The position numbers and the translations under genes are program-made. A stretch of 64,000 bases of DNA from JACDER01 sp963717765 (GTDB lineage Bacteria > Actinomycetota > Thermoleophilia > Gaiellales > Gaiellaceae), in assembly GCA_963717765.1 (NCBI GenBank), contig CAVQWX010000007.1:186001-250000 (forward strand), given 5' to 3'. How positions within the stretch are numbered: position 1 is the first letter of the stretch; each line of letters begins with the position of its first letter. Positions 8,933-16,714 of this stretch are shown here, piece by piece. Below the pieces are notes generated by a model, which was not told the DNA's origin, did no database searches, and saw only the letters and a program-made list of their open reading frames with translations.

Positions 8933-8962
8933 ATCATACTCCCGGGACCTGAGGGCACGCAA
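8933..8962 (-). promoter_or_regulatory. Sigma70-type promoter, minus strand
   Basis: On the minus strand TTGCGT (8957-8962), an 18-nt spacer and TATGAT (8933-8938). It drives the candidate sRNA/leader and faces away from the fluoride riboswitch. Confidence 0.6.
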
Positions 8963-8983
8963 CGGGATATATCCTCTGGCGGA

Positions 8984-9035
8984 CACGGGCGATGGGGCTC
9001 GCCCTCGACCGCCGGCCCGGCTGATGGCTCCTACC
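8984..9035 (+). promoter_or_regulatory. Fluoride (crcB-motif) riboswitch
   Basis: The leader contains GGGCGATGGGGCTCGCCC followed by GGCTGATGGCTCCTAC, which matches the fluoride aptamer consensus: the P1 GGCGATG segment, the GCTGATGGC...CTAC 3' segment, and a pseudoknot in which GGGGCT can pair with GGCTCC. It sits 18 nt upstream of crcB, near a GAAGGAG ribosome site (9041-9047). Ligand binding should switch on exporter expression when fluoride is high. The expression platform probably acts on translation, as no terminator follows. Confidence 0.93.
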
Positions 9036-9052
9036 GACGCGAAGGAGTCGCC

Positions 9053-9424
9053 ATGCCCATCGGGCTGTCCGTTGCCCTCTTCGGCGCCCTCGGTGCGCTG
9101 ACACGTTACGGCGTCGACCTGCTCATCGAGCGCCACTCCGCCTCGGTCTTTCCGCTGAGCACGCTGGTCATCAACCTGAGCGGCTGCGTGCTCGCAGGGG
9201 CGGCCGTGGGCGGACTCGTCGACCGCATGCACGAGCCGGCCTGGCTCACGATAGGGGCCGTCACCGGTTTCCTCGGCGCGTACACGACGTTCTCGACGTT
9301 CGCCTACGAGACGCACGACCTACTCCAGAGTCGCCACCTGACCCTGGCGCTGTTGAACGCGGCCGTCAGCGTCGCCGCGGGCGTCGGCGGCATCTATCTG
9401 GGCCTGTTTTTCGTCAGGAGGTAG
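9053..9424 (+). CDS. crcB: Fluoride ion exporter CrcB/Fluc
   Basis: A 123-residue protein with four hydrophobic segments and family motifs: GALTRYGVD, the NLSGCVLAG segment near residue 42 and TGFLGAYTTFSTFAYE near residue 70. Fluc channels are dual-topology dimers that export fluoride. The ATG at 9053 has a GAAGGAG site 5 nt upstream, and a fluoride riboswitch precedes it, which fixes the function. A single copy is seen here; some organisms have two. The gene converges on ssb, 4 bp away. Confidence 0.96.
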   Translation: MPIGLSVALFGALGALTRYGVDLLIERHSASVFPLSTLVINLSGCVLAGAAVGGLVDRMHEPAWLTIGAVTGFLGAYTTFSTFAYETHDLLQSRHLTLALLNAAVSVAAGVGGIYLGLFFVRR

Positions 9425-9428
9425 CACC

Positions 9429-9782
9429 TCACACGGTGGCCGCCTCGAACGGGATGTCCGCCTCCGCCCCCTCACGCGCGGGCGGCGAGAGGAATTCCAC
9501 AGAGCGCGCGACGACCTCCACCGCGGTTCGCTTCTTGCCGTCTTCGTCCTCCCACGAGCTCGTACGCAGCCGCCCTTCGACCGCGACGCGCCGGCCCCTG
9601 GCCAGGAACTGTGCGCAGACCTCCGCCTGCCTGTTCCAGGCCGTGATGCGGACGAAGTCCGCGTCACTGTCCGCGGCGGGCCGGTCGACCGCGAGCAGGA
9701 AGTTCGCCACCTTCTTGTCGTCTCCAACGTCGCGCACCTCGACGTCGGTCGCGAGGTTTCCGATCAGCGTGACTGAGTTCAC
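9429..9782 (-). CDS. ssb: Single-stranded DNA-binding protein
   Basis: A 117-residue OB-fold protein (start SVTLIGNLATDVEVR; FLLAVDRPA; core WNRQAEVCAQFLARGRRVAVEGRLR) ending in EADIPFEAATV. The glycine-rich linker is missing and the acidic tip is not terminal, so it is shorter than a canonical replication SSB (about 150-180 residues) and may be a secondary SSB. The GTG start has an AAGGAGGAG site just upstream. A perfect inverted repeat lies in the 5' region. Confidence 0.92.
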   Translation of the reverse strand: MNSVTLIGNLATDVEVRDVGDDKKVANFLLAVDRPAADSDADFVRITAWNRQAEVCAQFLARGRRVAVEGRLRTSSWEDEDGKKRTAVEVVARSVEFLSPPAREGAEADIPFEAATV

Positions 9783-9793
9783 GTCTCCTCCTT

Positions 9794-9811
9794 GTTGTCA
9801 TACAAGACAAC
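9794..9811. promoter_or_regulatory. Inverted repeat GTTGTC-N6-GACAAC upstream of ssb
   Basis: A perfect 6-bp inverted repeat with a 6-nt spacer, 12 bp upstream of the ssb start. It does not match the actinobacterial LexA box (GAAC-N4-GTTC). It may be an operator or a small hairpin in the leader. Confidence 0.35.
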
Positions 9812-9975
9812 GTAGCGGAGAAACTGTGCCGCAAACGCGTCAGCTGAGTGCCGGGAGTTACTCAGAGACGCGGCGCCACTGTGGGCGGAGCCGGGCTATG
9901 CCCGAGCGCAGCCCCCGGAACGGCCGGACCAGCAGATAGGGGGCGAGGGGCGAAGCCCCAAAAAAGGAGGGGGCT

Positions 9976-10002
9976 CGCGGGGGAACCACGGGTTCCCCCG
10001 CG
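9976..10002 (-). terminator. Terminator hairpin downstream of tRNA-Pro
   Basis: On the minus strand CGCGGGGGAACC, loop CGT, GGTTCCCCCGCG: a 12-bp stem that starts 5 nt after the tRNA 3' end. A run of six T residues (9960-9965, minus strand) follows about 10 nt later. A second small hairpin (GGGGC/GCCCC) overlaps that T-run. Confidence 0.65.
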
Positions 10003-10007
10003 TTGAA

Positions 10008-10081
10008 TCGGGGTGCCCAGATTTGAACTGGGGACCTCTCCGACCCGAACGGAGCGCGCTACCAGGCTGCGCCACACCCCG
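10008..10081 (-). tRNA. tRNA-Pro (anticodon CGG)
   Basis: The minus strand folds as a full cloverleaf of 74 nt: acceptor CGGGGTG/CACCCCG with discriminator A, D-arm GCGC...GCGC with GG in the loop, anticodon arm CTCCG-TTCGGGT-CGGAG, a 5-nt variable loop AGGTC, and T-arm CCCAG-TTCAAAT-CTGGG. The anticodon CGG reads CCG (proline). CCA is not encoded. Confidence 0.96.
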
Positions 10082-10100
10082 ACTCGCGAAGGTTAGCGAG

Positions 10101-11318
10101 TCAGTCGATCTCCTTCAGCCAAGGCCGCGTCAGCACGACGGCGAACATCGCGGCAGAGATGAGCGCCCCGCCGGCGATGATCGTGCCGGGCGCGGCGAGA
10201 CCGGAGATCCCCGCTGCAACGGCGAGCCCGACCGGCATCAGCCCGAACGAGCCGAAGAAGTCGAGGCTGACGACCCGAGAGAGGAGGTTGGTGGGGACGA
10301 GCTCCATCAGCATCGTCTCCCAGATCGCCACGCCGAACCCGATGCAGAACCCGCGGATGACGGCGAAGAGGCAGGCGAGCCCGAACCAGGGTGATAAGGC
10401 GACGCCGGCGATGGCGACGCTGTTTATGAGCCAGACGACGTACGAGATGATCCCGCGGCGATGCCGTGGCTGGATCTGGCCGAAGGCGAGCGTGCCCGCA
10501 ACCGTGCCGACACCCAGCAGCGAGGTCAGCAGCCCGTATGCGCCCACCCCCTGCCCGAAGTGCTGCTGGACGAGCTTCGGCAGCAGCACCTGCTGCGGCG
10601 CGAACTGAAGCATCAGGACGACGGAGAAGAGCGTGATCGTCACCCAGAGCCACGGCACTCCCGCGACGTAACGGACGCCGGACCAGATCTCCCGCAGTGT
10701 CCCCTCCCCCGCCGCGGCCTCGACCGCCCGCGGGCGCGTGAACCAGAGCAGTCCGGCCGAGACCAGGAACGACGCAGCGTCGACCGCGAACACGACGGCC
10801 GAGCCGGCCACCCCGTAGAGCCCGGCTGCGAACGCGGGCCCGACGAGCAGGCTGCTCCAGCGCGCGACCCCGATCAGGCTGTTCGCCGACGGGATCGCAC
10901 CGGGCTCGACGACCAACGGAACCATGCCGCCGAATGCCGGATAGAAGAGCCCGTCGCCGAGCCCCATCAGGGTGGAGAGAACGATGATGAGCGTGAAGTT
11001 GAGGTGGCCCGACGCGTCGATCGCGGCCAGCGCGCCGACCGCGACGAAGCGGGCGAGGTCGGAGGCGATCATCATCTTGCGGCGTGAGATCCGGTCGGCG
11101 AGCGCCCCGCCGATCAGCAGCGTCGTGAGCAGTGCGGTCGCCTGGCAGACGAGAACGATCCCGAAGCGGCCGGCGCCGACCAGCGTGAACGTCCTCCAGC
11201 CGAGCGCGGTCAGGAAGGCTGCGTCGCCGATCAGCGAGACCGTCTGCCCCGCGAAGAGCAGCCGGAAGTCCCGGTAGCGAAGGGCGTGGAATATGCGGAC
11301 GCGGCGTCTCCCCTCCAC
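10101..11318 (-). CDS. MFS transporter (MFS_3/enterobactin-exporter-like)
   Basis: 405 residues from GTG 11318, with about 12 hydrophobic segments, the N-terminal pattern FHALRYRDFRLLFAGQTVSLIGDA and the loop ADRISRRKMM typical of the MFS_3 exporter group. These proteins usually export small molecules; the substrate cannot be told. The open frame extends far upstream on the minus strand into the nitrilase gene, but those residues look like shadow sequence, so the short start is preferred. It is divergent from the nitrilase gene, 18 bp apart. Confidence 0.85.
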   Translation of the reverse strand: MEGRRRVRIFHALRYRDFRLLFAGQTVSLIGDAAFLTALGWRTFTLVGAGRFGIVLVCQATALLTTLLIGGALADRISRRKMMIASDLARFVAVGALAAIDASGHLNFTLIIVLSTLMGLGDGLFYPAFGGMVPLVVEPGAIPSANSLIGVARWSSLLVGPAFAAGLYGVAGSAVVFAVDAASFLVSAGLLWFTRPRAVEAAAGEGTLREIWSGVRYVAGVPWLWVTITLFSVVLMLQFAPQQVLLPKLVQQHFGQGVGAYGLLTSLLGVGTVAGTLAFGQIQPRHRRGIISYVVWLINSVAIAGVALSPWFGLACLFAVIRGFCIGFGVAIWETMLMELVPTNLLSRVVSLDFFGSFGLMPVGLAVAAGISGLAAPGTIIAGGALISAAMFAVVLTRPWLKEID

Positions 11319-11336
11319 GGGGCTATCCTCGCCTCG

Positions 11337-12161
11337 ATGCGGACCGCGTGCATTCAACTCACCAGTCGCGCCGACAAGGCCGCGAATATCGAGAGGACGG
11401 CCCTTCTCGTGGGGCAGTCGGCCGCCGGAGGCGCCGAGCTCGTTCTGCTCCCCGAGAAGTGGAACGCGATCGGCGACGCAGAGGAGCTCCACGCGAACGC
11501 GGAGTCGCTCGAGGACGGGGAGTCGGTCGCCGTGATGGCAGAGTGGGCGCGCTCGCATGGGATCTGGCTGATTGGCGGCTCGATCACCGAGCGGCGCGAA
11601 GGCCGCGAGAAGCTCTCGAACACATGCGTCGTCTTCGACCCCGACGGCGAGATCGCCGCCGTCTACCGCAAGATCCACCTCTTCGACGTCGAGGTCGGAG
11701 GGATCGTCTACCGGGAGTCGGAGGCCGAGGAGCCCGGGGACGAGCCCGTCGTCGCGCGAGTCGGGGACTGGAGCGTCGGGCTGTCCGTCTGCTACGACGT
11801 CCGTTTCCCGGAGCTGTACCGCGTGCTCGCGCTCGAGGGCGCGGAGCTGCTGACCGTCCCCGCGCATTTCACGCTCCACACCGGCCGTGACCACTGGGAG
11901 GTGCTGCTCCGAGCACGCGCGATCGAGAACACCTGCTATGTCGCCGCGGCGGCGCAGATCGGCGAGACACGGCCGGGGAAACCGAGCTTCGGACGCTCGC
12001 TGATCGCCGATCCGTGGGGTCTCGTCGTGGCGCTCGCGCCGGACGAGGAGGGCTTCATCGTCGCGGACCTCGACCGCGAGTGCGTGGCTCGGGTGCGGCA
12101 GAACCTCCCTTCGCTTGCGAGCCGCCGCCCAGAGGCATACAGGTGGCCGGCGACGATCTGA
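11337..12161 (+). CDS. Carbon-nitrogen hydrolase (nitrilase superfamily, Nit/omega-amidase-like)
   Basis: 274 residues with the Glu-Lys-Cys triad: LLPEKWN, YRKIHLFD and GLSVCYDVRFPEL. The sequence resembles the Nit1/Nit2 branch that hydrolyses deaminated glutathione or alpha-ketoacid amides. TATCCT at 11324-11329 lies 7 nt before the ATG and no Shine-Dalgarno is present, so translation is likely leaderless. Its last 19 bp overlap the HAD gene, so the two are probably co-transcribed. Confidence 0.92.
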   Translation: MRTACIQLTSRADKAANIERTALLVGQSAAGGAELVLLPEKWNAIGDAEELHANAESLEDGESVAVMAEWARSHGIWLIGGSITERREGREKLSNTCVVFDPDGEIAAVYRKIHLFDVEVGGIVYRESEAEEPGDEPVVARVGDWSVGLSVCYDVRFPELYRVLALEGAELLTVPAHFTLHTGRDHWEVLLRARAIENTCYVAAAAQIGETRPGKPSFGRSLIADPWGLVVALAPDEEGFIVADLDRECVARVRQNLPSLASRRPEAYRWPATI

Positions 12162-12838
12162 AGGCAGTCCTCTTCGACGTCGACTTCACGCTCGCCCGCC
12201 CCGGCCCGGAGCTGGGGCCGGAGGGGTACGTGCGCGTGGGGCGCAGACACGGGATCGAGCTCGACGTCTCGCGTCACGACGAGGCGCGCGCGGCCGCGCT
12301 GGAAACCCTCCAGAAGCATCCCGATTTCCGGCACGACGAAGAGCTCTGGGTGGAGTTCTCCGCCCGGATCGTCGTCGGCATGGGGGCAGATCCCGCGACG
12401 GCGCGGGCAATCGCCAACGAGGTCGAGCGCGCATGGGAGAAGTCCGAGAACTTCGACATCTACGAGGACGTCGAGCCTGTCCTCGGGGAGCTGCGCGCGC
12501 ACGGCCTCAGGATCGGGCTCGTCTCGAACGGCGCGCGCGACCTACGCGAGTTCGTCCGCCACCACGGCCTCGACGCCGACGTGACCGTCGCCTCCCGCTA
12601 CCACGGCAAGGTCAAGCCCGAGCCGTCCATCTTCCTGAAGGCGCTTGCACAGCTGGGAGTGAAGCCGGGTGAGGCCGCGATGGTCGGCGACCACCTCCAG
12701 GACGACATCGAAGGCGCACAGGCGCTCGGCATCCGCGCCGTGCTCGTCGACCGCGAAAACCGGTATCCCGAACGGGACGATCGCCTGCGCGACCTCTTCG
12801 GTGTGCCCGCCGCCCTCGGGCTTCTGCCAGGTGACTAG
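12143..12838 (+). CDS. HAD-superfamily hydrolase
   Basis: 231 residues with the four HAD motifs: DVDFTL (nucleophile Asp), VSNG, KVKPEPSIF (Lys), and GDHLQDDIEGA. It is a phosphatase-like enzyme with an alpha-helical cap (type I), substrate unknown. The GTG start inside the 3' end of the nitrilase gene fits the usual length of the N-terminal strand before motif I; the open frame upstream looks like shadow sequence. Confidence 0.9.
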   Translation: MAGDDLKAVLFDVDFTLARPGPELGPEGYVRVGRRHGIELDVSRHDEARAAALETLQKHPDFRHDEELWVEFSARIVVGMGADPATARAIANEVERAWEKSENFDIYEDVEPVLGELRAHGLRIGLVSNGARDLREFVRHHGLDADVTVASRYHGKVKPEPSIFLKALAQLGVKPGEAAMVGDHLQDDIEGAQALGIRAVLVDRENRYPERDDRLRDLFGVPAALGLLPGD

Positions 12839-12857
12839 CGGAAGTTAGGATCGGAAC

Positions 12858-13286
12858 ATGCCCGACTGGGTGATCTGGGCGATTGCGGCAGTCGCCTTGG
12901 GGATCGGGGAGATCTTCACGCCGGGACTCTTCTTTCTCGGGCCGGTGGCGCTCGCCGCCGTCGCCGCAGCGTTCATGGCGCTCATCGGGCTAGGGCTCGT
13001 CGTCCAGCTGATCGTCTTCATCCTCGGCGCGATCGCGTCGCTCGCGATCCTGCGTCCGATCGCTCGCTCGCACCTGCGCATGCCGGCCAGCACGCGTACC
13101 GGTACGGCGGCCCTCGTCGGGCGCAAGGCTCTCGTCGTCCAGCGCGTCGACCTGCACGGCGGGCGCGTCCGCATCGCCGGTGAAGAGTGGTCGGCGCGTT
13201 CATTCTTCGACGAGCAGGTTCTCGACCCAGGGACGAGCGTGGAGGTCGCCAAGATCGAAGGCGCGACCGCGCTCGTCTGCAAATAG
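12858..13286 (+). CDS. NfeD-family membrane protein
   Basis: 142 residues: two to three hydrophobic segments in the first 75 residues (AIAAVALGIGEIF, FLGPVALAAVAAAF, IVFILGAIASLAIL), then an OB-fold domain (TGTAALVGRKALV, GGRVRIAGEEWSAR). Short NfeD proteins act with SPFH/stomatin partners, and the next gene is exactly that. It starts 19 bp after the HAD gene. Confidence 0.93.
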   Translation: MPDWVIWAIAAVALGIGEIFTPGLFFLGPVALAAVAAAFMALIGLGLVVQLIVFILGAIASLAILRPIARSHLRMPASTRTGTAALVGRKALVVQRVDLHGGRVRIAGEEWSARSFFDEQVLDPGTSVEVAKIEGATALVCK

Positions 13287-13297
13287 GAGGTGGCGTT

Positions 13298-14182
13298 GTG
13301 ATCCCATTGATCGTTCTGGCGGCGGTGGCGGCGTTCGTGATCCTGGTGTTGTGGCGAACGATCAAGATCGTCCCGCAGGCTCGCGCGGGGGTCGTCGAAC
13401 GGCTCGGGCGGTACTCGCGGACGTTGAATGCCGGCCTGACGATCGTCGTTCCGTTCGTCGACCGGATCCGGGACACGATCGACCTGCGCGAGCAGGTCGT
13501 GTCGTTCGACCCGCAACCGGTGATCACCGAGGACAACGTCGTCGTGAGCATCGACACGGTCATCTACTTCCAGGTGACGGACCCGAAGGCAGCGACGTAC
13601 GAGATCGCGAATTACATCCGCGGGATCGAGCAATTGACGGTGACGACGCTGCGCAATGTCATCGGAGGCCTGGCGCTCGAGGAGACGCTCACGTCGCGCG
13701 ACCAGATCAACTCCCAGCTCCGAGGCGTTCTCGACGAGGCGACGGGCAAGTGGGGAATCCGCGTCAACCGGGTTGAGTTGAAGGCGATCGACCCGCCGGC
13801 GTCGATCAAGGATTCGATGGAGAAGCAGATGCGGGCCGAGCGAGACAAGCGTGCCGCGATCCTCAACGCCGAGGGCCTGAAGCAGTCCCAGATCCTGACC
13901 GCCGAAGGCGAGAAGCAGAGCGCGATTCTTCGAGCCGAGGGACAGCGTGAGGCCGCGATCCTGAACGCGGAGGGACAGGCGAAGGCAATCGGGACGGTGT
14001 TCCAGGCCATCCACGACGGCGACGCCGATCCCAAGCTGCTTGCCTATCAGTACTTGCAGGTTCTGCCGCAGATCGCGCAGGGCGAATCGAACAAGGTGTG
14101 GATCATCCCAAGCGAGATCACGCAGGCGCTCGGCGATCTCAAGTCGATCATCCCCTCGCGGCGAGACGACGGGGGCTCCTAG
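13298..14182 (+). CDS. SPFH/band 7 (stomatin/slipin-like) membrane protein
   Basis: 294 residues from GTG 13298, with an AGGAGG site 7 nt upstream. One N-terminal membrane segment is followed by the band 7 domain (ARAGVVERLGRYSRTLNAGL, DLREQVVSFDPQPVITEDNV) and a coiled-coil tail with alternating Glu/Ala/Lys repeats (LNAEGLKQSQILTAEGEKQS). Such proteins form large membrane scaffolds and often pair with NfeD, encoded directly upstream. It ends tail-to-tail with the CoA-transferase gene (4-bp overlap). Confidence 0.94.
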   Translation: MIPLIVLAAVAAFVILVLWRTIKIVPQARAGVVERLGRYSRTLNAGLTIVVPFVDRIRDTIDLREQVVSFDPQPVITEDNVVVSIDTVIYFQVTDPKAATYEIANYIRGIEQLTVTTLRNVIGGLALEETLTSRDQINSQLRGVLDEATGKWGIRVNRVELKAIDPPASIKDSMEKQMRAERDKRAAILNAEGLKQSQILTAEGEKQSAILRAEGQREAAILNAEGQAKAIGTVFQAIHDGDADPKLLAYQYLQVLPQIAQGESNKVWIIPSEITQALGDLKSIIPSRRDDGGS

Positions 14183-15114
14183 AGCAGGTCGAGCTCCGCC
14201 CGCCAGGCGCGGGTGTGCTCGCCGAGTAACGGCGCGCTGCCTGACGGCGGCTCGTACGCGAATTCGCGCGCCGCTTCCTCCAAGGTCGCGACCGGCCCCA
14301 CGGCGACGTCCTCCTGGTCGAAAAGCTCCAGCCAGTCGGCCAGCGTCTTCGACCGGATCCGCGCGGCGAACGCCTCTGCGTCGTCGACCTCCGGCAGCTC
14401 GAGCAGCTCGCATAGACGGCGGAAGAACCTGGGCTCGAGCGCGGCCACCGTGAGGAAGCGGCCGTCGGCCGTCTCGTAGATGCGGTAGCGGGCGAGGCCG
14501 CCGGTGAGGAGCCGCGGCGACGGCTCGCCGCAGAGCCTGTGCGCGGCGAAGCGGTGGGCGCCGTGGGTCATCGAAACGACGAGGTGCCGTCCACGGCCGG
14601 TGCGCCCACGTTCGAGCAGCGCGGCGAGAATCTCCGCGACCGCCGCGAGTGCGCCCGCCCCGAGGTCGGCGATCTGCACCGGCGGAAGGCCCGGTGCGGT
14701 GTCCGCGAGCACGCCGGCGTACCCCAGGTAGTTGAGGTCGTGCCCTGCGCGTGCCGCATGTGGGCCCTCCGCTCCGAATCCGGTGAGCGAGCAGTAGACG
14801 ACGCTCTCGGGCAACGCGGACGGCCCGATCCCGAGCCGCTCCGCAACGCCCGGGCGAAAGCCCTCCAGGACGACGTCCGCCCGGGCGCAGAGCGCGCGCC
14901 CGAAGGCCGGATCCTGCTTCAGGTCGCAGACGACAGACTCCTTCCCGGCGTTGAGCGCGGCGTCCCACTGCGGTGCGATGTCCCGCACCGGATCGCCGTC
15001 CGGGCTCTCCAGCCGCACGACCCGCGCGCCGTAGCGCAGGAGTTCGCGGCTCGCGAACGGGCCTGGCAGATATCGGGTGAGGTCGACGACCAGCGTTCCT
15101 GCGAGTGGACGCAT
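14179..15114 (-). CDS. CaiB/BaiF-type (family III) CoA transferase
   Basis: 311 residues beginning MRPLAGTLVVDLTRYLPGPF, with VVRLESPDGDPVR, the conserved DLKQDPAF segment and an NYLGYAG region. Family III transferases usually have about 380-400 residues; this one is short and resembles alpha-methylacyl-CoA racemase-like members. The expected catalytic Asp region (DLGAGALAAVAEILAALLER) is present. The reaction moves CoA between acyl groups or epimerises 2-methylacyl-CoA. Neighbouring acyl-CoA dehydrogenases support a role in lipid or branched-acid catabolism. Confidence 0.87.
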   Translation of the reverse strand: MRPLAGTLVVDLTRYLPGPFASRELLRYGARVVRLESPDGDPVRDIAPQWDAALNAGKESVVCDLKQDPAFGRALCARADVVLEGFRPGVAERLGIGPSALPESVVYCSLTGFGAEGPHAARAGHDLNYLGYAGVLADTAPGLPPVQIADLGAGALAAVAEILAALLERGRTGRGRHLVVSMTHGAHRFAAHRLCGEPSPRLLTGGLARYRIYETADGRFLTVAALEPRFFRRLCELLELPEVDDAEAFAARIRSKTLADWLELFDQEDVAVGPVATLEEAAREFAYEPPSGSAPLLGEHTRAWRAELDLL

Positions 15115-15141
15115 CGGCCCATCCTCTAGAGTCACCACCCC

Positions 15142-16404
15142 TTGACGCAACGGGCACTCGCGGCAGTCGAGCAGTTTGTGAAGGTCCCGGTCGCGCGGCG
15201 GAACCTGCTCTGGTCGCTCGGCCTCGGGGCATTCGGCCTGGCGTTCTCGATCACTGTCGTGGCGGCCTACCTGCCGACGTTTCTCTCCAAGTTCACCGGC
15301 TCTCCGGTGTTGATTGCGGCCGTGATCGCGTCGGAGGGGGTCTTCGCCATCACGCTCCCGCTCGTCATCGGCCCGTGGAGCGACGCGTTCCAGACGCCGC
15401 TCGGCCGGCGCCGGCCGTTCATGGCCGTGGCCGTTCCGCCCATGGCCTTCTGCCTCACCGTTCTCGCCTTCATGCCGAGCTTCTGGCTGACGGCGCTCGT
15501 GGTCTTCTGCTTCTACTTCGCGTACTACGTCTACGAGCCCCCGTACCGCGGGCTCTATCCGGACGTCCTGCCGCCCGAGTACTTCGGCCGCGGCCAGAGC
15601 ATCCAGCACCTCATGCGCGGGACGGCGCTCGGCCTCGGCCTTGTCGGCGGTGGCTTCCTCTTCCACGCCTGGAACCCGTCGCCGTTCCTGCTCGCGGCCG
15701 TGATCACCGTCCTGGCCTGCGGCGCCACGATCGCGCTCGTCCCGGAGTCGGGCGGGAACGAGCGCGTGTTCGAGGGAGTCCACACGTATGTGGCTCGCAG
15801 CCTGCGCATCTTGAAGACCGAGCCCTACGTGCGCCGCTTCCTCATCGCCAACTCGGCCTGGGAAGGCTCGTTCGCAGCCGCGCGCACGTTCGTCGTCCTC
15901 TACGTCGTCAAGGGCCTCGGCGAGCCGCTCTCGACCTCCTCCGCCGTGCTCGCCACCATCGCAATCGGCTACGTCGTGGCCGCGATCGGCTCCGGCCCGA
16001 TCGCCGACCGGATCGGGATCGCACGCGTGATCTTCTTCGCCTCCTTCCTGTACGGGGGTGGGTATGTGGTCGCGGGGCTCGCGGAGTCGTGGCACGAGTG
16101 GTACTACGCGGCCCTCTTCCCGATCGGTGTCGCGGGCGGGACCGTCATGACGCAGGCCTGGGCTCTCCTGTTCAAGCTGATGCCGGCGGCCGAGCGCGGG
16201 GCCATCTCGGGGCTGGCAACGACGACGAAGGGGATCGGCTTGCTCTTCGGGCCGGTGCTGGCGGGCGCGGCGATCACCCTGGTCGCGCCGTACCTCCCGG
16301 AGACGCACGGCTACCAGATCGTCTGGCCGATCTGCGGCCTGCCGATTCTGGCCGCGATCCCGATCGTCTACTCGCTGATCAAGGTCGAAAGGGCTCGTAC
16401 ATGA
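15142..16404 (+). CDS. MFS transporter (sugar/GPH-like)
   Basis: About 420 residues and 11-12 membrane segments. The pattern LVIGPWSDAFQTPLGRRRPFM resembles the conserved loop of the GPH/SLC45 sugar:cation symporter group. The start is a TTG at 15142 preceded by TAGAGT at 15128-15133; a GTG at 15178 is also possible. Substrate unknown. The 3' end overlaps the convergent cupin gene by 26 bp. Confidence 0.85.
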   Translation: MTQRALAAVEQFVKVPVARRNLLWSLGLGAFGLAFSITVVAAYLPTFLSKFTGSPVLIAAVIASEGVFAITLPLVIGPWSDAFQTPLGRRRPFMAVAVPPMAFCLTVLAFMPSFWLTALVVFCFYFAYYVYEPPYRGLYPDVLPPEYFGRGQSIQHLMRGTALGLGLVGGGFLFHAWNPSPFLLAAVITVLACGATIALVPESGGNERVFEGVHTYVARSLRILKTEPYVRRFLIANSAWEGSFAAARTFVVLYVVKGLGEPLSTSSAVLATIAIGYVVAAIGSGPIADRIGIARVIFFASFLYGGGYVVAGLAESWHEWYYAALFPIGVAGGTVMTQAWALLFKLMPAAERGAISGLATTTKGIGLLFGPVLAGAAITLVAPYLPETHGYQIVWPICGLPILAAIPIVYSLIKVERART

Positions 16405-16714
16405 GCGTCGTCATCGTCGAGTCTTCGGTCCACAGACCGTGGTGGACGCCGGCCGGCCAGTACACGGTCTGACCCGCGTGGAGCTCGGCGGCGACGCCGT
16501 CGACGCTGGTGAACCCGTGACCCTCGATGCAGCTGACGAGGGTGTCCCTCGGCCCGGCGTGGGGATTGATCGTCCCGTGCTCGCCGAAGCGGAGAAGCGC
16601 AAGCACCAGGTCGTCGTCGCCGACGATGACCCTTCCCTCGACGTTGACGAAGCCCTCCATCGGCACGGGCTCCCAGTCGGGCCGCTTGAACGGGCGGACG
16701 TCAGGCGCGGGCAT
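16379..16714 (-). CDS. Single-domain cupin protein
   Basis: 111 residues forming one cupin barrel: motif 1 around INPHAGPRDTLVSCIEGHG and motif 2 around YWPAGVHHGLW, whose His residues are likely metal ligands. Small cupins can be sensors, isomerases or dioxygenases, and the role cannot be assigned. Its start overlaps the end of the upstream acyl-CoA dehydrogenase gene (14 bp), so the two are probably translated from one mRNA. Confidence 0.85.
   Translation of the reverse strand: MPAPDVRPFKRPDWEPVPMEGFVNVEGRVIVGDDDLVLALLRFGEHGTINPHAGPRDTLVSCIEGHGFTSVDGVAAELHAGQTVYWPAGVHHGLWTEDSTMTTLMYEPFRP

Noticed and set aside
12845..15232. 795-residue minus-strand open frame
   Set aside because: It is antisense to the NfeD, SPFH and part of the CoA-transferase region and has the Arg/Pro/Gly-rich composition of a GC-rich shadow frame; no domain is seen.
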